A stretch of 64,000 nucleotides of DNA from Sphingobacterium multivorum (GCF_039511225.1 NZ_CP154261.1:1550001-1614000), one strand, 5' to 3'; counted from the first letter of the stretch, positions 8,987 through 19,019 are shown. The notes: generated from the letters alone by a model not told the origin. Program-made: numbers and translations.

Positions 8987-9850
8987 ATGAAGCCAGTTCA
9001 GTTCAAAGTTCCTGCTCCTCAGGATAAATCGATCTATATTCAAGAAGACGTGCTGGATAAGTTTTATCCGCATATGCATCGTCATGAGGAATATCAATTA
9101 ATCTGGATTAAAGAAGGCATTGGCCAGCTCCTCCTTGACGATAATGTGCATGAATTTCAACCCGGTGACATTTTTCTATTGGGGACAAACCAGGCCCATG
9201 TGTTTAAAAGTTTCATTGCAGGTGAAAGTGTGCGGTCTGTCTCCTTATTTTTTAGCGCGAAAGGAGCACTGTCTACCATGGCTACCATGCCCGAACTTCG
9301 AAACCTGCTTGATTTTGTGCATAAATGCCAGCGGGGGTTTAAGGTTCCGCCGAAACTTCAGGGGCAGGTGTGCTATTATATTGAAATACTGCAAAAGTCC
9401 GACTTTCTGGACCAGCTTGTCAATTTTTTTTATTTGTTAAAATCACTCAGCAAAGTATTTACTGAACTGGAACCCCTTTCGGGTGTACAATTGCCCAAAA
9501 GGGAAATCTCCAAACCTTTCCGTATTGAAAAGCTATGTAAATTTTTGGAGGAGCATTTTAAAGAGAATATCAGTTTGGATGAAATCGCTGAAAAAGCAAA
9601 TCTGACACCGCACGCCTTCTGCCGCTATTTTAAAAACTGTACGGGAAAGACATTCATCGCCTATTTGAATGAACTGCGTATCCGCGAAGCCTGTAAATTA
9701 CTGGGTTTAGGAAGGCACGATTCAATATCTTTAATAGCCTATGATGCTGGCTTTAATAGCATCACTAATTTTAACCGTGTTTTCCGGAATATATTAGGGG
9801 TATCTCCTAAGATATACGTTCGCAACTACCGGAATTACCTATACGATTAA
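8987..9850 (+). CDS. AraC-family transcriptional regulator
   Basis: A 287-residue regulator with an N-terminal cupin-like sensory domain at about residues 20-100 (PHMHRHEEYQLIWIKEG, then FQPGDIFLLGTNQAHVF) and a C-terminal double helix-turn-helix at about 185-285. The AraC signature is clear: ENISLDEIAEKANLTPHAF for the first helix-turn-helix and SISLIAYDAGFNSITNFNRVF for the second. The cupin pocket suggests a small-molecule effector. It lies upstream of, and in the same direction as, the SusC/SusD/peptidase operon at 10.2-19.0 kb, with a 387-base gap containing a long inverted repeat, so it is a plausible activator of that operon. This link is positional only. Confidence 0.9.
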   Translation: MKPVQFKVPAPQDKSIYIQEDVLDKFYPHMHRHEEYQLIWIKEGIGQLLLDDNVHEFQPGDIFLLGTNQAHVFKSFIAGESVRSVSLFFSAKGALSTMATMPELRNLLDFVHKCQRGFKVPPKLQGQVCYYIEILQKSDFLDQLVNFFYLLKSLSKVFTELEPLSGVQLPKREISKPFRIEKLCKFLEEHFKENISLDEIAEKANLTPHAFCRYFKNCTGKTFIAYLNELRIREACKLLGLGRHDSISLIAYDAGFNSITNFNRVFRNILGVSPKIYVRNYRNYLYD

Positions 9851-10237
9851 CGGACTTTTTAATCGCTTTACGCCTTTTGATCCCATCTGGCAGAAGGTCG
9901 CTCAATTTCCTGCGCGATTTCGGCGCTGATTCAATTCCGTCTAATCATAACAGGAAAAATACTTCTGCTATGGTTAGACGGAATTGCTGTTTTATGCACT
10001 ATGCTGCAATCCTATACCTCGCCAATAGGCCTCTTTTTCTTTTGTTAAAATGTTAGAACGAGTGGGTAAGATCTGACCGAAAACCGCTGTTTCGAAGCAC
10101 TAATTTTGTTACAGAAAGAACAACTAATCAATTTTTTAATATACTGTAGCCGCCTTTTTTAGAAAGGAATCGCGTTTATCCCAGGGGTAGATGTGTGGTC
10201 GACGGTATGTTAAAATGAACACCTGCTTAACGAAATT
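9851..10237. other. Intergenic region upstream of the second SusC operon
   Basis: This 387-base gap carries a long inverted repeat (listed separately) and a Bacteroidota-type -7 box TAATTTTG at 10101-10108. No well-placed TTG is visible 17-23 bases upstream of that box, so this promoter, if real, would need an activator such as the neighbouring AraC protein. The box lies about 130 bases before the SusC start, leaving a long leader. No open frame of interest was seen. Confidence 0.4.
9933..9985. repeat. 17-bp inverted repeat between AraC and SusC genes
   Basis: Arm AATTCCGTCTAATCATA (9933-9949) pairs with TATGGTTAGACGGAATT (9969-9985) across a 19-base loop. The single difference is a G:U pair in RNA, so the stem would be complete. 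It may terminate the AraC transcript, though it is not followed by a T-run, or act as a binding site for the AraC protein. Confidence 0.6.
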
Positions 10238-13200
10238 ATGACTATGCATGAAAACCTTCCAAAAAAATGCTTAACGGGTATTTTTATGTTGCTGCTGTTG
10301 GTCTGTCAACAGCTGTATGCGCAACAACAGAGAACGGTCACGGGGATCGTTAAAGACGAAAAAGGCACACCGCTGTCTGATCTGAGTATTTTAGAGAAAG
10401 GCATCCGCAATGCCACCAAAACAGATGCGGATGGAAAATTCAGTCTACCGCTTAAATCGGCAAATCCAACCCTGATTTTCAGTTACGTCGGTTATGTACG
10501 GCAGGAGAAACAGCTGCGTGCCGGCGAAAATACACTTCAGATAACGATGAAGGAAGATGGAACGGGGCTGGATGAGGTGGTCGTAATGGGCTATCAGGAT
10601 GTACAGCGCCGGAAGACGACGGGAGCTATTGCTACCGTAAAAGGGAAGGATTTTGAAAATACGCCCTATGCAACCTTCGATGCCATGCTGCAGGGACGCG
10701 TGGCCGGTCTGACCGTGTTGAGCACATCGGGTGAACCCGGTACCAATAACATCGTCAACATCCGCGGGACGAGCAACCTGGGTCTAGCAGACAACCAACT
10801 GCAGGCGCCCTTGTACGTGATCGATAATATTATTTACGACGTGAGTGATATCCGGTCGGCTTACGGTAATGCAAGTCCGTTGCAGGCCATTAATCCCAAC
10901 GACATCGAATCGGTTGATATCCTGAAAGACGCTTCGGCATCGGCCATTTATGGCGCCCGTGCTGCCAATGGGGTCATTATCATCAAAACCAAACGTCCGG
11001 CGCAGGGGAAACCCGAAATACGGATCTCGGCTTACAATGGAGTTTCCAGCCGTCCGGCCATGAAGCCCATCACCGTAGGAGCCGCAGAGCGCAGGCTGAA
11101 AATGAACTTGCTCTATCAGGGTGGATCGTATGACTGGTTCAACAATGGGTCCATTAGCCCCATGTTGACAGATAGTTTAAATCCGGCCTTTAACAACAAT
11201 ACCGATTGGCAGGGTCTTTTTCTGCAGTCGGCCAATATCAACAATGTCAATGTGAGTATCGGTGCCACCATGGAGAAATTTTTATACCGATTCTCGGCAC
11301 AGCGTTATTATGAGCAGGGTGTAATGATGGGCTTTGAAAATGAAAACCTCACACCACGCCTGATGTTACAGGCCAATCCAACCGACAATTTCCAATTTGA
11401 GACCAACTTGTTCGCAGGTTTTACTAAAGCAAAACATGGTTCGGGTGACGATACCAAATATCCTTTTAGTACCTGGGGATTTCCTTCTTCTTTCTACCAG
11501 ATTACAGATGTAGATGAGCAGATCTATACCGGGCGCTACGACGGTCTGATGGATCGCGATAACTCCTTCAGCCTGAATGGAAACTTCGCTGGGACACTCA
11601 AGAAATTTCTGATCAATGGCCTGACCCTGCGCTCGCAGTTTTCGTTTAATGTCAATAATAATACGCGCGATCTTTTTCGTCCCAAACTGCTGACCGGTAA
11701 TAGAAACTATGCACAAAATTGGGTGAATCAAAACAAGCGCTGGGAATGGGAAACCTATTTTAACTACATCAAGAGCATCCGCAACATCCACAATTTTACG
11801 GCTGTTTTGGGTAGTGGTATTGAACGGAACACGTCCAATGAAAACTATATGTATGGCTATAACGACAATGGAACTTATGTGAAAACCGTAACCGGTATCC
11901 CTTCCGGGCCGGATCTTTATGCGACGACTTCCATCAGCGAGCGCTCACGCGTCTCGGTATTCGGTCGTTTTGGCTATGATTATAAGGACAAATACTTGCT
12001 TTCTGCAAGTTACCGGATGGATGCCTCGTCGCGATACAGTAAGGATAACCGCTGGGGTATTTTCCCGTCCATATCTGCCGGCTGGGTACTTTCGGAAGAG
12101 CCTTTTTTCCAGGGAGCCAAAAATGCCATATCCTTTTTCAAAATAAGGGGTAGCTATGGTATTACGGGGCGCGATCCGGGTTCGTACTACGCACGCTATA
12201 CAGGACTGACTTTTGATGCATCTTATGCAGGATCGGTGCTGGAAAATGGTATTGCCGGTTCGGTACTCTCGTATAACGGTAAACCGACAGTATCTCCTAA
12301 TTATGCGGCGGCGGCAACATCACCGACGATCCGATGGGAGCGTTCACCGCAGTTTAATGCCGGATTCGATATGAACCTGCTGCACGACCGAGTTACGGTT
12401 ACTGCCGATTTTTATGTGCGCGACTCCAAAGAATTAGTTTACGATCTGACGATGCCCGCTACTTCGGGATATAGCACCGTCTCCAATAATTTTATCAGTG
12501 TGAGAAACAGTGGTGTGGAAATGACGATTATCTCCAGAAATATGGCTCCTTCGTCGGCATTCCAGTGGACGACCAATTTCAATATGGCTTATAATAAAAA
12601 TTATGTCACCAGCCTGCCGGATGGTGGAAAGGAAATACAAGTGGGACCACCCTGGATGCAACGCGCCCTGAATGTAGGCCAACCTATTTTTCCATTCAAG
12701 GTATGGGATGTGGATGGCGTATATGCGACCAATGCTGACGTGCCTGTCGATCCATTGACCGGAAGAAGAATAGCGCACTTTAATCGGTCGGTCCTTTATC
12801 AGGCTGGCGATCCGCGCAGAAGGGATGTCAATGGGGATTATGTGATCGATTACAACGACAAAATTGATATGGGAAATCCAAATCCCGACCTCGTAGGCGG
12901 TTTTATCAACCAATTTTCCTACAAGAATTTTAGCTTATCCACACTCGTGAGCTTTGTCTTTGGACGCTCTTTGTGGAACGGATACCTGTCGGACAAATTA
13001 CAGGATGCCGGTTCATCTGCCCTTTATTCGACTTGGGGAACAAATTCGGCTATTGCAGGCGATTTTAAGCCCAGCGACTTCTGGATGAAAGACGGCGATC
13101 AGACCAGATACCCGACTTTGTTTCGCAATACGGTAGACAATTGGCACATCGCCAACAGTACTTTCGTGGAAAATGCCAGTTTTGTGCGCCTGAAAAATAT

Positions 13201-13405
13201 TCAGCTGAGCTACACATTCCCGCAGGCCATGATTAAGAAACTTAAGTTGAAAATGCTCCGCATTTATGGGGTCGTGGATAATGTGGCTGTTAAGTCCTGG
13301 TCTTCTGTGCCGGACCCTGAAGCAGTGGAAGCCAATGGTTATTCAACGGGTAACGGATATCCGATCCCGAAGAAATGGACAATAGGCTTGGATGTTACCT
13401 TTTAA
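10238..13405 (+). CDS. SusC/RagA-family TonB-dependent outer-membrane receptor
   Basis: A 1055-residue importer heading a five-gene nutrient-uptake operon. A signal peptide (MLLLLVCQQLYAQ) is followed by a carboxypeptidase-regulatory-like domain at about residues 32-110 (VTGIVKDEKGTPLSDLS), the plug with the SusC hallmark SVDILKDASASAIYGARAAN near residue 230, and a large barrel ending in KKWTIGLDVTF. The start could be ATG 10238 or the ATG two codons later. Composition is richer in G+C than the first SusC gene. The SusD partner follows after 45 bases. The presence of a peptidase rather than glycosidases in the same operon hints at peptide or glycoprotein uptake. Confidence 0.95.
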   Translation: MTMHENLPKKCLTGIFMLLLLVCQQLYAQQQRTVTGIVKDEKGTPLSDLSILEKGIRNATKTDADGKFSLPLKSANPTLIFSYVGYVRQEKQLRAGENTLQITMKEDGTGLDEVVVMGYQDVQRRKTTGAIATVKGKDFENTPYATFDAMLQGRVAGLTVLSTSGEPGTNNIVNIRGTSNLGLADNQLQAPLYVIDNIIYDVSDIRSAYGNASPLQAINPNDIESVDILKDASASAIYGARAANGVIIIKTKRPAQGKPEIRISAYNGVSSRPAMKPITVGAAERRLKMNLLYQGGSYDWFNNGSISPMLTDSLNPAFNNNTDWQGLFLQSANINNVNVSIGATMEKFLYRFSAQRYYEQGVMMGFENENLTPRLMLQANPTDNFQFETNLFAGFTKAKHGSGDDTKYPFSTWGFPSSFYQITDVDEQIYTGRYDGLMDRDNSFSLNGNFAGTLKKFLINGLTLRSQFSFNVNNNTRDLFRPKLLTGNRNYAQNWVNQNKRWEWETYFNYIKSIRNIHNFTAVLGSGIERNTSNENYMYGYNDNGTYVKTVTGIPSGPDLYATTSISERSRVSVFGRFGYDYKDKYLLSASYRMDASSRYSKDNRWGIFPSISAGWVLSEEPFFQGAKNAISFFKIRGSYGITGRDPGSYYARYTGLTFDASYAGSVLENGIAGSVLSYNGKPTVSPNYAAAATSPTIRWERSPQFNAGFDMNLLHDRVTVTADFYVRDSKELVYDLTMPATSGYSTVSNNFISVRNSGVEMTIISRNMAPSSAFQWTTNFNMAYNKNYVTSLPDGGKEIQVGPPWMQRALNVGQPIFPFKVWDVDGVYATNADVPVDPLTGRRIAHFNRSVLYQAGDPRRRDVNGDYVIDYNDKIDMGNPNPDLVGGFINQFSYKNFSLSTLVSFVFGRSLWNGYLSDKLQDAGSSALYSTWGTNSAIAGDFKPSDFWMKDGDQTRYPTLFRNTVDNWHIANSTFVENASFVRLKNIQLSYTFPQAMIKKLKLKMLRIYGVVDNVAVKSWSSVPDPEAVEANGYSTGNGYPIPKKWTIGLDVTF

Positions 13406-13450
13406 TCATGTCAGTTCCATCGGATAACGGTGGCTTAAAATTATTTAGAG

Positions 13451-14926
13451 ATGAAAAGAAAAATATTGTTTTTAATGCTGAGTGCTTTCATGTATCTCGC
13501 TTCAGGCTGCTCCAAGTTTCTGGACATTGAGCCTGTCAGTTCGGCAACCGACGAGAACTTCTGGAAAACGCAGGAAGATGCCAATAGCGCAACCAACGCC
13601 ATGTATGCGCTGCTGCGCAAGGCCCTAAATCAAGCCAACGGTATGGCCTACTATGCCTATGGCGATTTGCTAACGGACGAAATTACTTCTTCGACCAACG
13701 CAGACTTTAGTCCGATTGTCAATATGCAGCTCAACACGGCTGTAGCGGCTTCGGAAACTTGGCGGCCCGCGTATCAGCTGCGGCGCTATGATGTCTTCTA
13801 TCAGGCCATAGACCAGGCCAACCGCGTTATCCAGAGGCTCCCTAAGATGGACGAAAATGTCTTTGACAATGTATCAACCAGGGATTACTATATCGGCGAA
13901 GCTTACTTTGTGCGTGCATTTGCCTATTTCTATATGGCGAGGGTATGGGGAACAGTGCCGATTATAACAGAATCTGTGGTGCCCATTGATGCTGTAAATC
14001 TGGCTGCAAGTAAAGAGAGTGATGTGCTGGATCAGAGCCAGGCCGATTTAACTAAAGCGTTGACTTTACTGAAATGGAGCAATATCGACCAAGATGATTT
14101 TGCCCTGCGCGCAAATACTGGAGCAGCACTTGCCCTTCAGGCGCACCTGAGTGCTTGGCGGGGCGAATATGCGGACTGCATCGAGGCGGCTAAATCGGTA
14201 TTGGAAAGCGGCGAATATTCTTTTGTGGGAAGGGACAGTCTGAATTACCGCAGTATTTATCAGGGAAAATCCAATGAAGGTATTTTTGAGATCTCCCAAA
14301 ATGGGGAAAACGAAGGTACAAACTCGGGAATAGGATACTTCTCACTAGCCGGACCTTATTTTCGGACTTTAACAGATCCAATTTTAAGAATCAGTCAGGA
14401 TTATATTAAAACGCTCTTTAAAGACAGTAACGATAAACGATTTAAAAGTGTGTTTGATATGGTTTATAACGGTAACTATGCGCTGTGTACGAAATATGCA
14501 AATGTTAAGTTTTCGAGTAATGCGTCAAATGCCAATGCGATTTTTAAAAATAACATTATCATCTTTCGCTATTCCGATATTAAGCTGCTTATGGCAGAGG
14601 GATTGGCCGCAACGGGTAAAAATAGCTCCGCAGAAACCATCTTAAATGAAATCCGCACGCAAGCTGGACTGTCTGCCTACACAAACGAGGAACCGCTCAT
14701 TGAGGCCATCTTTAGTGAAAGAGCGCGCGAGCTTTTTCTGGAAGGCCATCACTATTACGATCTCGTGCGGTTATATAAACACTTTAACGTCTATAAATTT
14801 CCGGAAGGCAAAATGAACCAGTCGCAATTTAATGCGAAGAAATACTTTTGGCCATTTGATCCATCGTTGTTGTCTGCCAATCCTATGCTGAATCAGACAC
14901 CATACTGGGGAACCGTCAATATGTAA
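13451..14926 (+). CDS. SusD/RagB-family nutrient-binding lipoprotein
   Basis: A 491-residue outer-membrane lipoprotein and partner of the preceding SusC. The lipoprotein signal peptide ends at the cysteine in MYLASGCSKFLDIEP. Typical SusD elements follow: the N-terminal SATDENFWKTQEDA segment, a helix-rich middle (YFVRAFAYFYMARVWG, a strong SusD mark), and the C-terminal ARELFLEGHHYYDLVRL segment. Length is normal. It lies 45 bases after SusC and 19 bases before the next lipoprotein gene, consistent with one operon. The substrate-binding residues cannot be inferred by eye. Confidence 0.95.
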   Translation: MKRKILFLMLSAFMYLASGCSKFLDIEPVSSATDENFWKTQEDANSATNAMYALLRKALNQANGMAYYAYGDLLTDEITSSTNADFSPIVNMQLNTAVAASETWRPAYQLRRYDVFYQAIDQANRVIQRLPKMDENVFDNVSTRDYYIGEAYFVRAFAYFYMARVWGTVPIITESVVPIDAVNLAASKESDVLDQSQADLTKALTLLKWSNIDQDDFALRANTGAALALQAHLSAWRGEYADCIEAAKSVLESGEYSFVGRDSLNYRSIYQGKSNEGIFEISQNGENEGTNSGIGYFSLAGPYFRTLTDPILRISQDYIKTLFKDSNDKRFKSVFDMVYNGNYALCTKYANVKFSSNASNANAIFKNNIIIFRYSDIKLLMAEGLAATGKNSSAETILNEIRTQAGLSAYTNEEPLIEAIFSERARELFLEGHHYYDLVRLYKHFNVYKFPEGKMNQSQFNAKKYFWPFDPSLLSANPMLNQTPYWGTVNM

Positions 14927-14945
14927 ACCACTAAACCTGAAAAAA

Positions 14946-16088
14946 ATGAAAACCTTATATCGATTTGCATTGCTGCTGGCTTTTGGACTGGCAGTAGTGG
15001 GTTGCAAGAAAGCGGCTTATCTGACGGATGATGGCCTCCATACAGCCGAAGTCAATCTGTCTACTTACGACTACCTGGCAGCTCATCCCAATGGGATGTT
15101 TGACACCCTGCTGCTGGTGATTGACCATTTTAAACTCAAAGACGAAATCAACAAGGCGAAAACCTTTTGGGCGCCTTCGGATTATTCGGTCAACCGTTAT
15201 TATAAACAGAAGGCGGACTCGGTAAAGTATGTGGATGAAAATGCACAGTATTCTTTTGACCAGTTTCTCAACGAGATCCCTGTAGATTCTGTGAGGGCAT
15301 ACATCTATAACGAGGCGCCTTACGATCTGGAAACGGCCAGCACAGCGTATACGACGATTAGCAATGCGGCCAATGTGGGTGGATTTTTCTATCATAAGCA
15401 AAAGCAGCCCAAAGCGGCCTGGTCCTCGCAGCCCGTTTATTATCTGTATTACGTCAAAGTGCGTGGCGAGGCCGATCAGATCAGTCCCGACGGTATTGTT
15501 ACGGTCAAAGAAGATGATCAGGCCGATATGCGGGTATATTGTCAGACTACTGGTATTAAAACAGCTTCAGGAACTATGCTGAATGTACTGGCCAATACAC
15601 ATACGTTTATCGGCGATTTTGTGCCGCGCATCCTCACGGGACCTAAAATTGTGGAAACTGGTGCTACGCTGACTTTTACCTACGATCTGAGTATTAAATA
15701 CGATGCCGCCGGTTATACTGGTACCACAGTAGACGCATTGCTTCCGCGTTTAGCACGATTTTATGGCCTAGAGAGTGGGGCAATATCCGCATTGGTAGGC
15801 AAGGACATCACCTACTACGCCGTGCAGCCCGATGGCGGTTTAAATGCAAACAGTACGGCAAATGCACCGGGACACTGGTTCGATGCCAAAGGGCAGACCT
15901 GTTCGTGGGGTGCCGATGCACGCATTGTATCTGAGCTGGCAACCTCAACGATGACCTTTAATATACTGCAATATCCAGGGCAAACAACGGTGGGTAGTAC
16001 CTATACGGTACGACAATCCCTCGTGTACAAGTCGAAAACAAAGGGTGATTTGAATGCTGTTTTTGTATTCAACATTAAGATCAAATAA
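14946..16088 (+). CDS. Lipoprotein with fasciclin-like N-terminal and DUF4859-like C-terminal domains
   Basis: A 380-residue probable surface lipoprotein with its modified cysteine at about residue 20 (AVVGCKK). Residues about 38-220 have the look of a fasciclin domain, a fold often involved in adhesion: TYDYLAAHPNGMFDTLL early, then KTFWAPSDYSVNRYY, and a closing NTHTFIGDFVP. From about residue 235 to the end there is a domain clearly homologous to the C-terminus of the metallopeptidase two genes downstream (YDLSIKYDAAGYTGT, ITYYAVQPDGGLN, GHWFDAKGQTCSWG, FNIKIK), which I read as DUF4859. A shared domain on two proteins of one operon suggests a common ligand or partner. The fasciclin assignment is moderate; the shared domain is directly visible. 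Confidence 0.75.
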   Translation: MKTLYRFALLLAFGLAVVGCKKAAYLTDDGLHTAEVNLSTYDYLAAHPNGMFDTLLLVIDHFKLKDEINKAKTFWAPSDYSVNRYYKQKADSVKYVDENAQYSFDQFLNEIPVDSVRAYIYNEAPYDLETASTAYTTISNAANVGGFFYHKQKQPKAAWSSQPVYYLYYVKVRGEADQISPDGIVTVKEDDQADMRVYCQTTGIKTASGTMLNVLANTHTFIGDFVPRILTGPKIVETGATLTFTYDLSIKYDAAGYTGTTVDALLPRLARFYGLESGAISALVGKDITYYAVQPDGGLNANSTANAPGHWFDAKGQTCSWGADARIVSELATSTMTFNILQYPGQTTVGSTYTVRQSLVYKSKTKGDLNAVFVFNIKIK

Positions 16089-16168
16089 ATTATGAACCTA
16101 TCAGGGTTGATTCCTTTGCTGTGCTGAATCAACCGGATGGTTTCGTCACACATGAAAAAATAAAACAG

Positions 16169-17137
16169 ATGAAAAAACGAAGTTTTATAATCGGCTTAGC
16201 AGGTTTATCCCTCGGGCTATTGGATTCCTGCAAGAGTGATCAAATAGGTTATTTAAGTGAAAATATACGCTATAATGTGGAGAATCTGCAAGTCAATCAG
16301 GGGGCAGTGGTGTACACGGATGCCATTGTTGCCAATGGAAGCACAACCCCGCTGACCGTAAATCTGCTTGCGGTAAGGAACAAGGAAACCGGCGAGCTCT
16401 CAACAGAATTTTCAAAAGAACATGAGATATCCACCTACCTGGCGGAGATCACCTGGCGGGATACCACCCTGGATCTGTTGAATGCCAAGATCGGCAAGGC
16501 TAAATATCCACCGATGATGCTCAATGCGACCGGTGGTCGCGTGGGTTTTACACAGGCGACGCAATTTGTGACCCCGGGACAGTATACGATCGATGTGGAG
16601 GTGAGCAATGTCGCCGGACAGAAAAAATTTAAGAATATACTGGACTTTAATGTCATCGGTGCTAAGAAGGAAGATATTTTATTTAAGTCGTGCACGAGTT
16701 CGGACTACGGGGCCGAATCCAATTTTCTACCGTATACAGACTATGAGATCGTCGTAGAGCATCAGGCGGAAGGAGAAAACAAAATTGTATATCAATGGGA
16801 AGATAAAAACGGCAAGCCCTTCAATCCTAAAAAAGGCGAGGTCATCAAGCGTGGAGATCGGCCGACATTCAAAAATTGGTCGCCTTACTATCCGGAGGAA
16901 GTTACCGATACGGGCTTGGTGTATCGCTATCCAGATGTTTCGGGTCTGGTGTATCCTATCATGAACGGTACTTATGTAGGTACAGAATTTTGGTCGGGCG
17001 ATCCTATTTCTTATTACCGTATTGTTGGTACGGCGACTACGCTGGGACGTAATCTTAACCCCGTATCGACCATCAAATTCTACCGAAGTGGTACCTATAC
17101 CGTTCGCTTCCGTTTTTTGACCATTACACATAGTTGA
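16169..17137 (+). CDS. Lipoprotein, DUF5007-like, of the SusC/SusD operon
   Basis: A 322-residue predicted lipoprotein. The start at ATG 16169 gives a proper signal peptide ending in GLLDSCKSD; a GTG 48 bases upstream would add a non-signal extension. The mature protein appears to be built of beta-sandwich-like segments (VYTDAIVANGSTTPLTVNLL; GQYTIDVEVSNVAGQKKF) and ends in a TYTVRFRFLTITHS strand. It resembles the DUF5007-type lipoproteins found after SusD and fasciclin-like genes in Bacteroidota, a family without known function. It sits 80 bases after the preceding gene and 22 bases before the peptidase. A surface glycan- or protein-binding role would fit its place. Confidence 0.65.
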   Translation: MKKRSFIIGLAGLSLGLLDSCKSDQIGYLSENIRYNVENLQVNQGAVVYTDAIVANGSTTPLTVNLLAVRNKETGELSTEFSKEHEISTYLAEITWRDTTLDLLNAKIGKAKYPPMMLNATGGRVGFTQATQFVTPGQYTIDVEVSNVAGQKKFKNILDFNVIGAKKEDILFKSCTSSDYGAESNFLPYTDYEIVVEHQAEGENKIVYQWEDKNGKPFNPKKGEVIKRGDRPTFKNWSPYYPEEVTDTGLVYRYPDVSGLVYPIMNGTYVGTEFWSGDPISYYRIVGTATTLGRNLNPVSTIKFYRSGTYTVRFRFLTITHS

Positions 17138-17159
17138 TCTCTACCTATTAAACGCTCAA

Positions 17160-19019
17160 ATGATGAAAAGTATAGTATTGCATAAAGTCCTGCTGACGCT
17201 GGTTTCAGCACTTGTTTTCCTTTCGCAGGGATGCAGCAAAAAAGAAGTAGCGCTTCCTGTCGAGGAAGAGATCACCACGCCACCCGTTACTGTGGGAACA
17301 GATTCTTTGAAGATTTATAAGCCCAAAGAATTTGAAGGCATGGATTATAACGATAAAGTGAGCAAATGGTCCTATTCGCGGAGCCGTCAGTCGGAGCATT
17401 TTATTGTGTTCTGGGGGGCAAGCTATGGGAAGAACGATCCCAATGCGAACACCGTACCTGAAGAATATCGGGTCGATATTGATGATCTTTTGGCCAAGGC
17501 CGAACAGTTCTACGCATTGAACGTCGGCACGCTGAAGTTTGCAGAACGCAAAGTGAACCGATCCAATCTGGATAAATACAAAATGATGATTTTTGTGCAT
17601 TATACGACAGAATGGATGGCGTATGGCGGCGGTTACGACGATACAATCGGGGCACTGTGGATTAATCCGGCGACCTGTAAGCCGGTAGGTGCCGTGATTG
17701 CCCACGAGATCGGGCACAGTTTTCAATATCAGGTATTTGCCGATCTGAAAGGCGGACATGGATTTCGTTACGGGTACGGCGGGACGAGCGGTAACGGATT
17801 CTGGGAGCAGACCGCGCAATGGCAGGCCTACCAAACCTATCCCGCACAGGCATTTTCGGGAGCCGATTTTCCCGTCTATACCGAAAATTATCATCGCCAT
17901 ATTCATCACGAGAAATATCGTTATGCCAGCTATTTCATCCATTGGTATTGGACCAGCAAACATGGGATCGATATGATTGGCCGCATCTGGCGCGAAGCTT
18001 TAAAGCCCGAAGATCCGGTGCAGGCCTATATGCGTATAACGGGTATCGATGTGAAGCAGTTCAACAATGAGATCTATGATGCGGCGACCCGCTTTGTGAC
18101 CTGGGACCTGAACAGCATCCAGGAGTATGGGAAGAATTATATCGGTAAGCTGACGACCAAATTTACGCGTCAATCCAACGGGAGTCTTCGCGTTGCCTAT
18201 GATCGTTGTCCGGGCACTACGGGTTACAATGTGATTCCGCTGGAAGTTCCGGCTGCGGGAACTAAGGTCTCGGTAGCTTTTAAAGGCCTACCAAATGCTG
18301 CCGGATTCAACCCGGTGGATGCCAGCCGTGCCGGATGGCGCTATGGTTATGTGGCATTATTGAAAGACGGCACGCGGGTATATGGTGACAGGACGGAGGG
18401 CACGGAGAATACGGTCGCGTTTACTGTTCCGGCCAATTGTAGCAACCTCTGGTTTGTCGTCACTGGTGCTCCATCTGTTTACCAACCACATGCCTGGGAT
18501 GATGACGACAGCAACGATGAGCAATGGCCTTACGAAATCAAAATTCAGGGTACAACGGCTACGGGATACAATGAGGTGAGCAGTCAGCCGAAAGATATCG
18601 CATTGAATTATGACTTGAGCTTCCCGGCAGATGCTACAGGGTATTCGGGTACGCAAGTAAGCGTCAATGCAGCGCAGCTAGGGGAGGCCTTGGCCATACC
18701 TTCGGCAGACCTGGCGGGTTTGATGAGCAGTGGAAAAATTAAGTTCTATGCCGTGGAGCCAAATGGAAGTTTAAATCCCAACAATACGGCCACGGGTTAC
18801 GGGCATTGGTTTACGCCTGCCGGGGCCGTCACCAACTGGGGCGCCAGTGCGGGCTTGTTTTCGGAATTTAACGCAAGTACGATAACATTTTCTATTGGGC
18901 AGTATCCAGGGGCTTTGGCCACCGGAAAGAAATATACCATTAAGCAGGCACTGGTGTATACCTACGAAGGAGCGAAAACCGTGCAGGCGACGTTTACATT
19001 TAATGTGAATGTGAAATAA
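17160..19019 (+). CDS. Zinc metallopeptidase-like lipoprotein (DUF6055-like) with DUF4859-like C-terminal domain
   Basis: A 619-residue exported lipoprotein (cysteine about residue 25, LSQGCSKK). The catalytic part at about residues 65-330 shows a zincin motif AHEIGHSFQY with H182, E183 and H186, and a likely third zinc ligand E216 in NGFWEQTAQW. This arrangement matches DUF6055-type proteins. A beta-rich region at about 335-470 follows, and the last 140 residues form a DUF4859-like domain (YDLSFPADATGYSGT, KFYAVEPNGSLN, GHWFTPAGAVTNWG) shared with the lipoprotein at 14946. It is the last gene of the operon, before a strong terminator. The enzyme could cut a protein or glycoprotein whose fragments are taken up by the SusC/SusD pair. 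Activity is inferred from the motif only. Confidence 0.8.
   Translation: MMKSIVLHKVLLTLVSALVFLSQGCSKKEVALPVEEEITTPPVTVGTDSLKIYKPKEFEGMDYNDKVSKWSYSRSRQSEHFIVFWGASYGKNDPNANTVPEEYRVDIDDLLAKAEQFYALNVGTLKFAERKVNRSNLDKYKMMIFVHYTTEWMAYGGGYDDTIGALWINPATCKPVGAVIAHEIGHSFQYQVFADLKGGHGFRYGYGGTSGNGFWEQTAQWQAYQTYPAQAFSGADFPVYTENYHRHIHHEKYRYASYFIHWYWTSKHGIDMIGRIWREALKPEDPVQAYMRITGIDVKQFNNEIYDAATRFVTWDLNSIQEYGKNYIGKLTTKFTRQSNGSLRVAYDRCPGTTGYNVIPLEVPAAGTKVSVAFKGLPNAAGFNPVDASRAGWRYGYVALLKDGTRVYGDRTEGTENTVAFTVPANCSNLWFVVTGAPSVYQPHAWDDDDSNDEQWPYEIKIQGTTATGYNEVSSQPKDIALNYDLSFPADATGYSGTQVSVNAAQLGEALAIPSADLAGLMSSGKIKFYAVEPNGSLNPNNTATGYGHWFTPAGAVTNWGASAGLFSEFNASTITFSIGQYPGALATGKKYTIKQALVYTYEGAKTVQATFTFNVNVK

Noticed and set aside
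17205..17963. 252-residue minus-strand frame inside the metallopeptidase gene
   Set aside because: It lies opposite a strongly supported gene with a zincin motif; the minus frame has no coherent pattern and ends within the signal-peptide region.
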